A DNA stretch of 64,000 nt from Larkinella soli (GTDB lineage Bacteria > Bacteroidota > Bacteroidia > Cytophagales > Spirosomataceae), in NCBI RefSeq assembly GCF_003703975.1, contig NZ_QTJY01000002.1:496001-560000 (forward strand), written 5' to 3'. Positions 1-10,100 of this stretch are shown here, piece after piece. Under the pieces are notes generated by a model. The model was given only the letters and a program-made list of their open reading frames with translations, was not told the origin of the DNA and searched no databases. A program made the translations under genes and the position numbers. Numbering within the stretch: the first letter of the stretch is position 1; the number at the start of each line of letters is the position of its first letter.

Positions 1-1235
1 GCCCCGTTCTCACCCACCAACGCCAGCTTTTCGCCGGGAGCGAGGGTAAAACTCAGGTTGCGAAGCGCCCAGCGATGGCTGTTGGTGTATTTGAAACCGA
101 CATCCTCAAAGACGAAGCCCTGCCGGATTTTTTCAGGAAACCGCAACGGCTTTGTCGGAGAGTGAATGAGAGGCCGGATCTGGAAAAAATCGAACAAATC
201 CTGAAGATAAACGGCTTCCTGGGTCAGGCTGCTGAACTGGAGAAGGATGCCCTCCATCGAGGCCCGCAGCTGCCGGAAGGAACCGGCCAGAAAGGTAAGA
301 TCCCCGATGGAGATGGAACCGCTGATGGCGCGGGCCACGATCCAGAGGTAGGCGCCGTAATAACCGGCCGTACCGACCGCCGTCAGAACCGTTCCCCAGC
401 CGGCCCGCCGGATCGAGAGTGCCCGGTTTTTCAGGTAATATTGCCACGAAAGCGTCCGGAAGCGATCGACCAGAAAATCCGACAACCCGAAGATTTTCAC
501 CTCCTTGGCCGTTTCGTCCGATGCGCCGACGAACCTCAGGTAGTCCAGCTCACGCCGTTCGGGGGTCCAGCTTCGGGAGAGGGAATAGCTTTGCTGGTTG
601 AAGTAATTGTCGCCGATGAAGGCGGGCGTGACGGCCAGCAGTAACAGGACCAGAAGCCAGGGGTTGAATACTGCCAGACCGGCCGCAAGGAACCCGATCG
701 AGATGATTTCCTGTGCCTGATTGAACACCCCGGAAAGCAGAAAGGACCGGCCGGTGGTCTGTCGGCGCGCCCGTTCGAGCTTGTCGTAAAAGGTGGCGTC
801 CTCAAACTGTTCGAGGTCGAGGGTGGCCGCATGTTCCATCAGCCGGACGGACGTCCGGTTCGTGACAAGATCGCCCAGGAGGCCGTCGAGGAGGCTGGTC
901 AGCCGCCCCAGCGCGGTCGAAAGAATCGCCAGGGCGAATTCGGCTCCTACCAGCAACCACAGGTAGTTCGTATCGGCTTCGGCACCGGCCGGCCGGCCGG
1001 TGGCCAGCCGCACGACTTCGTCGATCACCAGTTTCCCGATATAAAGCGTAAGGGCCGGTATGGCGGCCCGGACCAGTCTTACGAGAGCGTTGCCGATAAA
1101 CAAACCCGGAGAAGCCTGCCAGACCATCCTGAAGAAGGCCGGCAGGTTGGAAAGGGCGCTTAGCCGGTCGCGCCAGTTCAGTGTTTTTTCAGTATTATTT
1201 TCAGATGGATTAGCTGGTTTTGAAGACTTTGCCAT
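1..1235 (-). CDS. ABC transporter, fused permease/ATPase (3' end outside window)
   Basis: This is an ABC exporter half-transporter with its membrane domain first and its ATPase domain second. About 411 codons are visible. The N-terminus starts MAKSSKPANPSE at an ATG at 1235; an in-frame stop lies about 20 bases upstream. The membrane domain covers roughly residues 35-340, with hydrophobic segments such as PWLLVLLLLAVTPAFIG. The ATPase domain then begins, and the gene runs off the window inside Walker A (LVGENG, with the GK[ST] missing). Family members export lipids, peptides or drugs as dimers. The substrate cannot be told. It is divergent from the small membrane protein at 1373, with 137 bases between them in which no convincing promoter was seen. 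Confidence 0.9.
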   Translation of the reverse strand, partial: MAKSSKPANPSENNTEKTLNWRDRLSALSNLPAFFRMVWQASPGLFIGNALVRLVRAAIPALTLYIGKLVIDEVVRLATGRPAGAEADTNYLWLLVGAEFALAILSTALGRLTSLLDGLLGDLVTNRTSVRLMEHAATLDLEQFEDATFYDKLERARRQTTGRSFLLSGVFNQAQEIISIGFLAAGLAVFNPWLLVLLLLAVTPAFIGDNYFNQQSYSLSRSWTPERRELDYLRFVGASDETAKEVKIFGLSDFLVDRFRTLSWQYYLKNRALSIRRAGWGTVLTAVGTAGYYGAYLWIVARAISGSISIGDLTFLAGSFRQLRASMEGILLQFSSLTQEAVYLQDLFDFFQIRPLIHSPTKPLRFPEKIRQGFVFEDVGFKYTNSHRWALRNLSFTLAPGEKLALVGENG

Positions 1236-1372
1236 ATCCACAGTACAAGCCCGAAATTATTTTGGTTCATAGATGAGATTTAATTCCCATTTAATAGGAA
1301 AGTCGGGGAAGGGGTGCAATTTAGGATCAATGAAAGTTTTAGGAATACAAACCTGATGAGGATCCCTCAGCT

Positions 1373-1885
1373 ATGAAAGAGAATTCATTTGCCTCCGCTT
1401 TTGAACGATTCGCCAATAAAGTCACCAAACTGGCCGGAAGTTCAACCGCCTTTTTCATTGCCTTACTTACGGTCATTGTATGGCTGGCCTGCGGGCCTAT
1501 TTTTCACTACTCCGACACCTGGCAGCTGGTGATCAATACCGGTACGACCATTATCACCTTCCTGATGGTTTTTCTCATTCAGAAGAGCCAGAATAAAGAC
1601 TCGATGGCGATTCAGCTGAAACTGAATGAGTTGCTGGCCTCCCAGGACGGTGCCAGCAACCGCCTGCTCAACATTGAAGACTTATCCGAGGAAGAGCTTA
1701 TCGCGCTGCACCGTTATTTCCAGATTCTGGTGCAGAAGGCCAGAAAGGACGACAACATTACGGCCTCCCACTCCATCGAGGAAGCGGAGGAGCGGCATGA
1801 AGAAAAGATGATCGACCATCAGAAAGACAAAGCCCGGCGGCATCAGAAAACCAAAACCGCGGGAGCCGGTCAGATCAGCCGGTAG
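1373..1885 (+). CDS. Low-affinity iron permease family membrane protein
   Basis: A 170-residue protein with two membrane segments, near residues 25-45 (FFIALLTVIVWLACGPIF) and 51-70 (NTGTTIITFLMVFLIQ). A soluble, highly charged tail follows, rich in E, K, R and H. The arrangement and the NKDSMAIQLKLNEL segment after the second helix match the bacterial low-affinity iron permease family (related to the membrane part of yeast Fet4). Bacterial members are short, and iron transport is largely inferred from the fungal relatives, so the real substrate is unproven. The gene stands alone. Its last 16 bases overlap the end of the convergent glycosyltransferase gene. Confidence 0.75.
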   Translation: MKENSFASAFERFANKVTKLAGSSTAFFIALLTVIVWLACGPIFHYSDTWQLVINTGTTIITFLMVFLIQKSQNKDSMAIQLKLNELLASQDGASNRLLNIEDLSEEELIALHRYFQILVQKARKDDNITASHSIEEAEERHEEKMIDHQKDKARRHQKTKTAGAGQISR

Positions 1886-2742
1886 TTCCGGTATTCTCCG
1901 ATGCGCCGGCCGGTCAGGTTCTCGATCACCTTCAGGACCCGGTTTTTTGGGGAAAGCCTTTTCTGCCGGATGTCGAAGTCGAATTGCCAGTCCATGCGCC
2001 CGATGCGCGGCTGCATGACGGCCGGATGCGTCCCGTCAAACAGGGCCAGCGAGTCGACCGTGCTGTAGTCAAAGTCGGTCAGTTCCTGGCGCAGGCGGTC
2101 CATGTGTTCGTCGCTATGCCAGTAACGGCCGAAATTGCCCAGTTTGCGGACCTGCTTTTCCGGCGGTTTTACCCAGCCGTAGTGATACATCGTGGCCGCG
2201 ATCAGCCGCACGTTCAGCTTGCGGTTGTCGCGGGTCCGGAAACCCTGGGCATCCCGGTAGGAAGCGACGTTCCCGGTGTTCCGGACCACCCGGATTTCCC
2301 GGCGATACCACCGCCGGGAATCCCCGACGTATCGGTAGGAACCGTAAAAATGAAGGTACTTCAGTAACAGGCCCTCCACCCGCCGGTCGTCCTGGTGCTG
2401 TTCCATGGCGGCCCGAACCACCGGAAGGTACTTTTCATGCAGCACCTCGTCGCCCTGTATGTAAAACGCCCAATCTGTATCCGGTGAAACGGCCGCCAGC
2501 GCCTTGTCCGTCTCGACGGCCAGCACCCGTCCCCCCTCGCGCAGCGTATCGTCCCAGACCGTTTCCAGAATCCGGATTTTCGGTGAATCGATGCCCCGGA
2601 TCAGGTTCAGCGTATCGTCTTCCGACTTCCCGACCGCCACGACGAACTCATCACAGATCGGCAGGATGGACCGGATGGCCTCCACGATCGGGTAGTCATA
2701 CAGAACCGCATTTCGGATGAAGCTGAAACCGGAAACTTTCAT
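1870..2742 (-). CDS. Glycosyltransferase, family 2-like
   Basis: A 290-residue soluble protein. The N-terminal half resembles a GT-A (family 2) fold: GFSFIRNAVLYDYPIVEAI at the start, CDEFVVAVGKSEDDT around residues 31-45, and the acidic pair in YIQGDEVLHEKY near residue 95, where a DXD-type metal site would lie. The second half is less conserved. It probably transfers a sugar to a surface polysaccharide or protein, but donor and acceptor are unknown. The start ATG is 26 bases after the stop of the upstream PorP gene on the same strand, so it may be the last gene of the adhesin operon and could glycosylate secreted products (inference). Its 3' end overlaps the convergent gene at 1373. Confidence 0.75.
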   Translation of the reverse strand: MKVSGFSFIRNAVLYDYPIVEAIRSILPICDEFVVAVGKSEDDTLNLIRGIDSPKIRILETVWDDTLREGGRVLAVETDKALAAVSPDTDWAFYIQGDEVLHEKYLPVVRAAMEQHQDDRRVEGLLLKYLHFYGSYRYVGDSRRWYRREIRVVRNTGNVASYRDAQGFRTRDNRKLNVRLIAATMYHYGWVKPPEKQVRKLGNFGRYWHSDEHMDRLRQELTDFDYSTVDSLALFDGTHPAVMQPRIGRMDWQFDFDIRQKRLSPKNRVLKVIENLTGRRIGEYRNYRLI

Positions 2743-2768
2743 GGCGTAGAGCTTGGGGGGCCGCTGAT

Positions 2769-3683
2769 TTACTGGTACAGAAAATTGATCGGGCTGGGCG
2801 TGAAGCGGAAAATGATTTCATGAACGCTTTTCTGCGGGAAATACGGGTATTCGATCGTCTGGCTGCTGAAGGAATACCCCACCCGGATGGTGTTCGCCAG
2901 CTGATATTCAGCCATCAGCACCACATAATTCTGCGTACTGATGAGGGTGCTGTTGTTGGCCCGGTACGAAATGCCCAGGCCAAGTTTCTGTTCCAGCCAG
3001 GCTTTGGCGTTCAGGTCGATACCAAGCGGAAGATCATTCTGCTGGGTCAGCAGGATCGACGGCAGAAAGACGATGCTTTCCCCGGCGTCGAACCGCCCCC
3101 CCAGATTCACGAAGAGCGGGCGCTGGTAGGTAAGGGGAGCCGCCTGGGAAACCGCCAGAGCCAGCGGCCGGCTGACGAGTTCCGGCTTCGATATTCCGGC
3201 CCAGAACCGGTCCGCCTGGTAATAAATGCCAAGCCCGAAACTGGGGAGCACTTTGTTGATGCCGGCCGAGGTGGACGGATCATAGATCGGAAGAACATTG
3301 ATTCCTCCCGAGGCCCCGATGGACAGTTTGGAAAGGGCGGTAACATTGAACCGGTACGCAATTGCCCCGGAGATCCCGGTGGCCGAATAGAGCCCCATCC
3401 GATCGTTCAGAGCCAGCAGCCCCAGACCGACTTTCCCGCCCGGGAGCGCGCCGTCGGCCCCGAAAGTCTGGGTAACCGGGGCACCGGGAACCGAGAACCA
3501 CTTGCGCCGAAAAACCGCCGTCATACTCAGCACGTCACGGCTGCCGGCATAGGCCGGATTGATGGTCAGCGGGTTGATCATATACTGGGAATACAGGACT
3601 TCCCGCTGTGCAGACACCTGCTGACCTCCGGCAATCAGCAGAATGGAAGCAATCGCAAAAGTCCGGACGAAGGATCGAATCAT
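2769..3683 (-). CDS. Type IX secretion membrane protein, PorP/SprF family (copy 2)
   Basis: A 304-residue outer-membrane beta-barrel protein. It has a signal peptide ending near VSAQ, then the family hallmark YSQYMINPLTINPAYAGSRD and alternating hydrophobic strands to an aromatic C-terminus (FLYQ). PorP/SprF proteins work with the type IX secretion system and anchor or help export a partner protein that carries a type B or gliding-type C-terminal domain. This is the last of the three secretion-related genes after the giant adhesin. It is the second PorP-like copy and clearly diverged from the one at 6126-7115. The gap to the upstream OmpA gene is 53 bases, consistent with one transcript. Confidence 0.9.
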   Translation of the reverse strand: MIRSFVRTFAIASILLIAGGQQVSAQREVLYSQYMINPLTINPAYAGSRDVLSMTAVFRRKWFSVPGAPVTQTFGADGALPGGKVGLGLLALNDRMGLYSATGISGAIAYRFNVTALSKLSIGASGGINVLPIYDPSTSAGINKVLPSFGLGIYYQADRFWAGISKPELVSRPLALAVSQAAPLTYQRPLFVNLGGRFDAGESIVFLPSILLTQQNDLPLGIDLNAKAWLEQKLGLGISYRANNSTLISTQNYVVLMAEYQLANTIRVGYSFSSQTIEYPYFPQKSVHEIIFRFTPSPINFLYQ

Positions 3684-3736
3684 TCAGGAAGGTTAAGTTG
3701 AAATCAGGCCTACGAAGGTAGTAAAGTTAACCAGGA

Positions 3737-6100
3737 CTAATCAACCCGTAAAATTTTAATTTCCGTCCGCCGGTTATACTGGTGGGCGGCCTCCGAACAC
3801 GGAACGCCGTCGCGGCAGGAGTTCAACGGATTGCTTTCTCCGTACCCTTTGGCCGTGACACGCCCGGCGGAAATGCCTTTCTTTCGAAGGTAAGCTGCCG
3901 CCGACCCGGCCCGTCGTTCCGACAGGACCTGATTGTAACCGGCCGGAGCCCGGCTGTCGGTATGCGACCTTAATTCTATTTTCATGGTCGGGTACCGCTT
4001 CATCAGCGCGGCCAGTTTATCCAGCTCGGCGGCCGCATCCGCCCGAATCATCCACCGGTTGAGGTCATAATGAATGTTTTCGATCCGGAGGATGTCCCCT
4101 TCCGTAAACATGGTTACATCGGCGGCCGTATCCGAACCGGCCCGGACGCCGGCTCCGGCCGTCCCCATACAATCCCGAAAGGCTTCCACGAAATAATGGC
4201 AGCCCGGGTCGACAAAAAAGGCATAGGTGCCGTCGGCCCCGGTGAAGGTTTCCAGCACGGTACTGTCACATTCGCTCCGGATGACGACCCGGACACTGTC
4301 CAGAGGCAGGCGGCCGGTTTGCGACAGAATCCGGCCCTGAATCCTGGCCTTCTTTTTCAGGGGTACGTGCATTGGTATTTCCAGAAGCAGGGGCAGGTCG
4401 TCGGACAGCCCTTTGGTTGAAAATCTTACCCGTCCGGGCTGATAGCCCTCCAGAAACGTATCGAAACGGAAGTCACTTTCCGGGTCAAGGCAGAGCCGGA
4501 CATTGCCTTCCTTGTCGGTTTGCCGGGTGTTTTTCTGATCCGGGACCTCTTTTTGTTCCACCTCGACCCGGGCGTTTACAAGCGGTTTTCCCGATTCGGC
4601 GTCGACCACACGTACCGTCAGTTCCCGGCAGGGATACAATGGGCTAACCCGTTGAAAGCGGTAAATGTCGTCGTCGTTCCCTCCCTGCGACCGGTTGCTG
4701 CAGAAAAAGCCGTGGATTCGCCCGCCGTCGGTAAGCATACCGAAATCGTCCTGGGATGAGTTGAAGGGCTCTCCCAGATTCCGAACCGACCGGACGCCGG
4801 TTCCCTCGGTCAACTGGGCATAAAAAAGGTCCAGCCCACCGAGTCCGGGGTGGCCGTCCGAAGAAAAATACAGGTTGCCCCGGTCATCGACGAATGGAAA
4901 CAATTCATTTCCCACGGAATTGATCGAACTACCGAGATTGACCGGATCGGTCCACTTGCCGTCGACAAGCCGGGAAACGTACAGGTCGGTTCCGCCAAAA
5001 CCGCCCGGACGGTCGGAAGCGAAATACAGCAGCCGGTCGTTGGGGCTCAGGGCAGGGTGGCCGGTTGAATACGCATCGCTGTTGAAGGGCAGTTCCTGCA
5101 GGTTCAGCCAGGCACCGCGCCGATTTTCGGCCGAATAGATTTTCAATTTGTTGACTCCTTCGGCACTGACGCCATACCGGCCCCTGAAGTAGTTATTTCT
5201 CGTAAAAAAGACCCAGGATCCATCTTTGGTAAAAGCGGCCGGCCCTTCATGGTACTTTGTATTCAATGCCGGGGAAAAGCGCCGGGTGGGGCCGATGTCC
5301 GTCCCGGATGATTCGGGCAGAGGACCGGATAAGTCAGGCCTGAATCCGACCGTCGGAGAATCATTGGCAGTCGGTCCGGTGTTCTCATCCTCTCCGAGTC
5401 TCCGGGGGGTTCTTCCGGCTGTTTTCCGGCGGGTGGCCGCTTCTCCGCTCAGGGAGGCCACAGGGTCTTTCAAAACCGGCGGTTCAGGCAGATAATACAG
5501 ATCGAGGAAGGCGGTGTGATCCCACTGGAAAACCCGTTTCAGGGCATTACCCTGACGGCGGTTGGTCACGAATACCAGGCCGTCCCGGTAATAGGTGGGG
5601 CTGAATTCCGCCCGGTTGGTATTGATTCCAAGAAACTCGATCCGGTAATTTCCGGCATCGCGTGTCAATACGCTGAGGTCACTGTACAGATTCGAAAAGT
5701 GTTTTCCCCGGGGGTCTTCCGGCCGATACCGGTCATAAAGACGATAGATTTCCTGAGCGTCCCGGTACTTTCCGTTCCCGGCGAGGGCCTGAGCATAATA
5801 CAGGTAGCAGGGCAGGAAGTCCGTCGTCGGTTCTTTCAGTCCACGGATCAATTTCTCGTACACCCGCTCCGCATTCCGGGAGTCGTGTAACTGGCGGTAG
5901 CTGAAGGCCAGTTTTTTCAGGATGGGCCGCTGCGCTTCCTCCGACAGGATCGTCCGGTTCAGCACCTGTTCGTATAATTCGACCGCCTGGGCGTAGGCCA
6001 GATTATCAAATTCATGGTCAGCCTGCCTGAGCACCGACTGAGCCCTGACGGAGCCGAAAAGCCAAAACAGAAGGCACCAGGAAACGTAGAGTCGGAGCAT
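3737..6100 (-). CDS. PorE-like OmpA/PD40/TPR outer-membrane protein
   Basis: A 787-residue protein with an N-terminal signal peptide ending near VRAQ. In order it has TPR-like helices (about 25-130), a WD40-like PD40 propeller (about 150-480; motifs such as LYFASDRPGGFGGTDLY and YFSSDGHPGLGGLDLFY), two carboxypeptidase-regulatory-like beta domains (about 490-650) and a C-terminal OmpA domain (about 670-787). The OmpA part has the peptidoglycan-binding pattern HTDSRAPAGYNQVLSERRA. This layout matches PorE-type proteins, which tie type IX secretion components to the cell wall. Between the PD40 blades there is a low-complexity stretch rich in R, P, G and T. It lies 25 bases after the first PorP gene, in the adhesin operon. 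Confidence 0.88.
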   Translation of the reverse strand: MLRLYVSWCLLFWLFGSVRAQSVLRQADHEFDNLAYAQAVELYEQVLNRTILSEEAQRPILKKLAFSYRQLHDSRNAERVYEKLIRGLKEPTTDFLPCYLYYAQALAGNGKYRDAQEIYRLYDRYRPEDPRGKHFSNLYSDLSVLTRDAGNYRIEFLGINTNRAEFSPTYYRDGLVFVTNRRQGNALKRVFQWDHTAFLDLYYLPEPPVLKDPVASLSGEAATRRKTAGRTPRRLGEDENTGPTANDSPTVGFRPDLSGPLPESSGTDIGPTRRFSPALNTKYHEGPAAFTKDGSWVFFTRNNYFRGRYGVSAEGVNKLKIYSAENRRGAWLNLQELPFNSDAYSTGHPALSPNDRLLYFASDRPGGFGGTDLYVSRLVDGKWTDPVNLGSSINSVGNELFPFVDDRGNLYFSSDGHPGLGGLDLFYAQLTEGTGVRSVRNLGEPFNSSQDDFGMLTDGGRIHGFFCSNRSQGGNDDDIYRFQRVSPLYPCRELTVRVVDAESGKPLVNARVEVEQKEVPDQKNTRQTDKEGNVRLCLDPESDFRFDTFLEGYQPGRVRFSTKGLSDDLPLLLEIPMHVPLKKKARIQGRILSQTGRLPLDSVRVVIRSECDSTVLETFTGADGTYAFFVDPGCHYFVEAFRDCMGTAGAGVRAGSDTAADVTMFTEGDILRIENIHYDLNRWMIRADAAAELDKLAALMKRYPTMKIELRSHTDSRAPAGYNQVLSERRAGSAAAYLRKKGISAGRVTAKGYGESNPLNSCRDGVPCSEAAHQYNRRTEIKILRVD

Positions 6101-6125
6101 ACGGTAGGGTTTTCCGTTCGAAGCC

Positions 6126-7115
6126 TCAGAAATACCGGGGTGTCAGGATCTTGTTTTTCCCGAAGCCGAGTTCGTAGCGGATCATAAACTCGTGGGAGGG
6201 CAGCCGGAACAGTTTCAGGTTGTTCAGCATCTTGTCATAGGCATACCCCAGCCGCAGTTGCTCCGAAATCTGCACTTCCACGATGCCGACGATGGCGTCC
6301 TGATTGTATACTTCCCCATTCACCCGGGCACTCTCGTAGCTGTTGAACTGGTTGCGCCGGTACGAAACGCCCAGAGAAAGCCGGTCGGCGAGCCAGAAAT
6401 TGACGTTGCCGTCGATGCCCAGCGGAGACCCTTCGACATATTTCACCAGGGCCGACGGCTTCAATTTTAGTGTCGGGCTAAGGCCAACCACAAATCCGCC
6501 CATGGCATAGAGATGGCGACGCTGCCGGGCGCGCTGGACGCCCGAATCGTAATCGGTCAGCCGGTTTTTCACCAGTTGGGGAACCGACAGCCCGAAATAA
6601 GTACGATCATTGCTGATGTAAATGCCGGTTCCAAAATTGGGCAGGATTTTGGAAATATTCTGGGCAAACGCCGGGTCACCGCCCTGATCGGTCCGGACGC
6701 TCGCCAGATCGGCCCGGAAACTGCTTGCCCCGGCCTGAAGCCCCAGCGCGAGGGTGGTTCGGTCTCCCACCCGAATCCTAAACGCATAGGAAGCATAAGC
6801 CCCCGTCGTATTGTATTCGCCGATCCGGTCGTTGAACAGTTGCAGACCCAGCCCTACGCGCTCCCGGTTGACCGGCATATCCAGCGTAAACGTCGTCGTT
6901 TGGGGTGCGCCCTCTACCCCTCCCCATTGGTTCCGATACATGGCGGTCATGCTCAGCACATCCCGGCTGCCGGCGTAGGCCGGATTCAGCGCCATCATAT
7001 TGAACATATACTGCGAAAACATATGGTCCTGCTGGGCCAGGGCGGGCCGGCTGCCCGCGAGGAACGCCAGGAAGAGGGCCGTCCTCCCGCATTGAGATAA
7101 AATGCTTCCTTTCAT
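6126..7115 (-). CDS. Type IX secretion membrane protein, PorP/SprF family (copy 1)
   Basis: A 329-residue barrel protein with a signal peptide ending near PALAQ, followed by the PorP/SprF signature (FSQYMFNMMALNPAYAGSRD). It starts 13 bases after the stop of the giant adhesin. In Bacteroidota a PorP/SprF gene immediately downstream of a SprB-like or gliding-domain adhesin normally encodes the dedicated partner needed to place that adhesin on the cell surface. That is the likely job here. Two PorP copies flanking an OmpA/PD40 protein is richer than the usual single pair. Confidence 0.92.
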   Translation of the reverse strand: MKGSILSQCGRTALFLAFLAGSRPALAQQDHMFSQYMFNMMALNPAYAGSRDVLSMTAMYRNQWGGVEGAPQTTTFTLDMPVNRERVGLGLQLFNDRIGEYNTTGAYASYAFRIRVGDRTTLALGLQAGASSFRADLASVRTDQGGDPAFAQNISKILPNFGTGIYISNDRTYFGLSVPQLVKNRLTDYDSGVQRARQRRHLYAMGGFVVGLSPTLKLKPSALVKYVEGSPLGIDGNVNFWLADRLSLGVSYRRNQFNSYESARVNGEVYNQDAIVGIVEVQISEQLRLGYAYDKMLNNLKLFRLPSHEFMIRYELGFGKNKILTPRYF

Positions 7116-7128
7116 GGTCTTAAAGTTA

Positions 7129-10100
7129 TTAGCGATTGATAGTCATGAATCTGATGAACCGGCGCCCGTCACTCAACCGGATGACGTAGAAATAGGTCCC
7201 ATCCGGCACCCCTTTCGACGCTGACCCGACCCGAAGACCGGTATTGGTCGTGCCGTCCCAGTCGTTCCGGTAGTCCTCACTGCGGTACACGGCATGACCC
7301 CACCGGTTGAAAACTTCCAGGATGACTTTGGCTCCACCCGTGTTCCGGATGACGAACTGGTCGTTGATATGGTCACCGTTTGGAGAGAAGCCTTCGGGAA
7401 TGATGAGTTCTTCCGCACTTCCTTTCAGCAGCAGCGGGGTGGGCACTTTCTCGAATTCCTCGGTCGGATCGTTGTTGCCGTTGATATCTGGGTTAAAACC
7501 GTCGGTCGACAGATCGGTGACCGTATCCGATCCGGCCAGTGCGGTGGCATAGACACGGCTCAGGTAGGGTGCGGACCGTCCGTCGGTCCGCACCCGAACC
7601 TCCACCAGAAGGGTGTCGCTTCGCCCGGCAGGCAGTTTGCTGCCGGATTTCAGGAGACCGGGCTGGGCCTCTCCGTCAAACTGCTCGTTGACAAGCAGTT
7701 GTGTACCTGCCGAAACCCGGATGGGATGCGTGACGGTGAAGGAAGCCCCGCTTGTGGTATTGAATACTTCGGAAAGCCGTTTCTGCAACTGGACCGATGT
7801 AAGGTCGATGCCGGAATAGTTTCGAACGATTACCTGATAACCAACCTTATACGTACCATCCGGCTGGAGGGTGGTATCCCGGACGGCCAGCGCTGCCCCG
7901 ATTTTCGGTTCGGCCGACAGGCCCGGCAGGGTCACCATCGTCGGAACGCTGTTGTTTCGCGGGTCAAGATCGTTGTCGGGGTCGGGATTGGACCCGGCGG
8001 TCGAGGTATCGGCGACCATGGCCCCTCCTTGAAGCAAGGCACCGGCAACGGCGGTATTGTCGAAACGCCGGGTGCGGCTGTTGCGAACGTCGACCCGGAC
8101 GGTCAGGGTAATGTTGCGGCTGGTTCCGCCCGGCAGAGTGCTCAGGGAATCGACCAGCAGGTTTGTCAGCATGCCCTGGCCGGTGTAGGTCGTATCGACC
8201 GTCAGGCCGGCGTCGGCCGTTATTTTCGGTTTACCGGGGCCGATCAGAACCTCCTGGCCAAAGGCTTTCCCGAGGTCATCGATCACTTTCACCTTGCGAA
8301 GTTCGTCCCCACCCATATTCTTCAACCGGATCCGGTAGGTAATCTGGTAAGCCCCGTTACCCAGATCTTCCAGCTTTTCTACCGCCTTCGCAACCCCCAG
8401 CAGGGAGGGCGGCAGGTCGAACCGCAGGCCGGTCGGAATGCTGCCTACCGGATGCGGATTGAAGCCGTTGTTGGATAGGTCGGTAACCAGTGTATCGCCG
8501 TATTTTCCCTCCCCGACTACCTGCGTGTAGAATGGTCCCATTTTTCCGTTGGGCTTGATATTGACCGTGATCCGGACGGTATCCTGGGCGCCCACCGGCA
8601 AGCTGCTGACCGTACTGTCGAGCAGGGCGGCAACTCCATGCCCGTCATATCCGGCATTCGGTTTCAGCGTGCTGTTTGTTCCAACGGACGGCGGACTTAC
8701 TACGGTAAACTGGGTTGGTGTGTGAAAGGCCGCGATGAGGCTGTCGGACAACTGCACGTTTTTCAGTGGGGTGTTCCCGTAATTTTTGACCGTAACCTGA
8801 TACGTCACATTATAGCTGCTGTCGACCCGTTGCTCAACGCCGGCTACGGCCAGAGCTACCCCGATCTGCGACGCCGGTGGTGAGTCGAAGCGGGCCGGCG
8901 TCGGCTCGCTGTTGTTATTGGGATTCCCGTCGTTGTCGGGATCAGCCTTTTTACCGTTCGTAGACTGGTCTTCCAGCGTCAGCGTATCCAGTTTGGCCAC
9001 CAGATAAGCCTGATTCATAAAGGTTTTGGTCAGACTTCCATCCGGATGCAGCCGGACCTGGACCTTCAGCACGATACGCTCCGTAGTTCCGGCTTTCACC
9101 ACACTGGCCGTATCCAGCAGTTGGCTGTGCCCTACCCGGCCGGTGTATGCAGAGTTTACCCTGATCAGGGCAGGATGCTCCGGCATCACCTGCACCGACT
9201 CGATCACATGCGGATCGAATACCGACTGAACATCGTCATTCACCTGGACCCGTCGGGCATCCCGGTCGCTGTAATTGGTCACATTGATTTCGTAGGAAAA
9301 TTCATACAGGGTCTCTTCCTTCTGTTCCACCCCTTTCAAGGCCTTGGCCATCCCGAGCACCATGGCTTTCGCCACCGTGCTGTCCTGAATCACCACCGTG
9401 GCCTTGTTGTTGGAAAGATCCGGGTCTACCTGGTCCAGATACGTGATCTCCACCAGACTGGAAATCGGGCCTTTGGTCAGCAGACGCGCCTTGTAGTGGA
9501 AGGAAACTTCATCATTTTCCGGCAGGATGGTAATCCAGGCGCCCAGGTGACCGTGCGCGTCGACCACCAGATTTCCCGGCGATACCAGTTCCAGACCCGA
9601 AGGCAGGATGATTCGGATATCACTGTGCGTAGCCGCGCAACGTCCTTTATTGCCCAGTTTAACGGTGAATGTGACGGTTTCCCCGACTTTCGGGCGCAGG
9701 TTATCGGCGGTAACTTTAACATACATGTCAGTCCGGCAGGTATCCGTATTACAGTCGAAAACCGAAACGTCGATCATGGTCGGGGCGCTGTAACAGCCTG
9801 AGAGACTCCGTTCGAAAGCATAGAAGACTCCCCGGCCCACGGAATCCGGACGGATGACGATGGGTGAAGCCGGCTTGTCGCCCGTTCGGAATTCGAAACG
9901 GCCGCCCGCCGTCACCGGACTGCTTTCAATCAATTCGGTCAGGTCGACCGTATGGCCCGGACAGGTATTCCGGGCCATCATGGGGGCCACAGGCGATTCA
10001 ATCGGCCCGCTGACCGTGATGCTTACCGGGTCCGAGGACAGCGAGGTACATCCCTTCCCGTCGACAAGCTGCACCGAGTAGGCCCCTCCGGTTTTCACGA

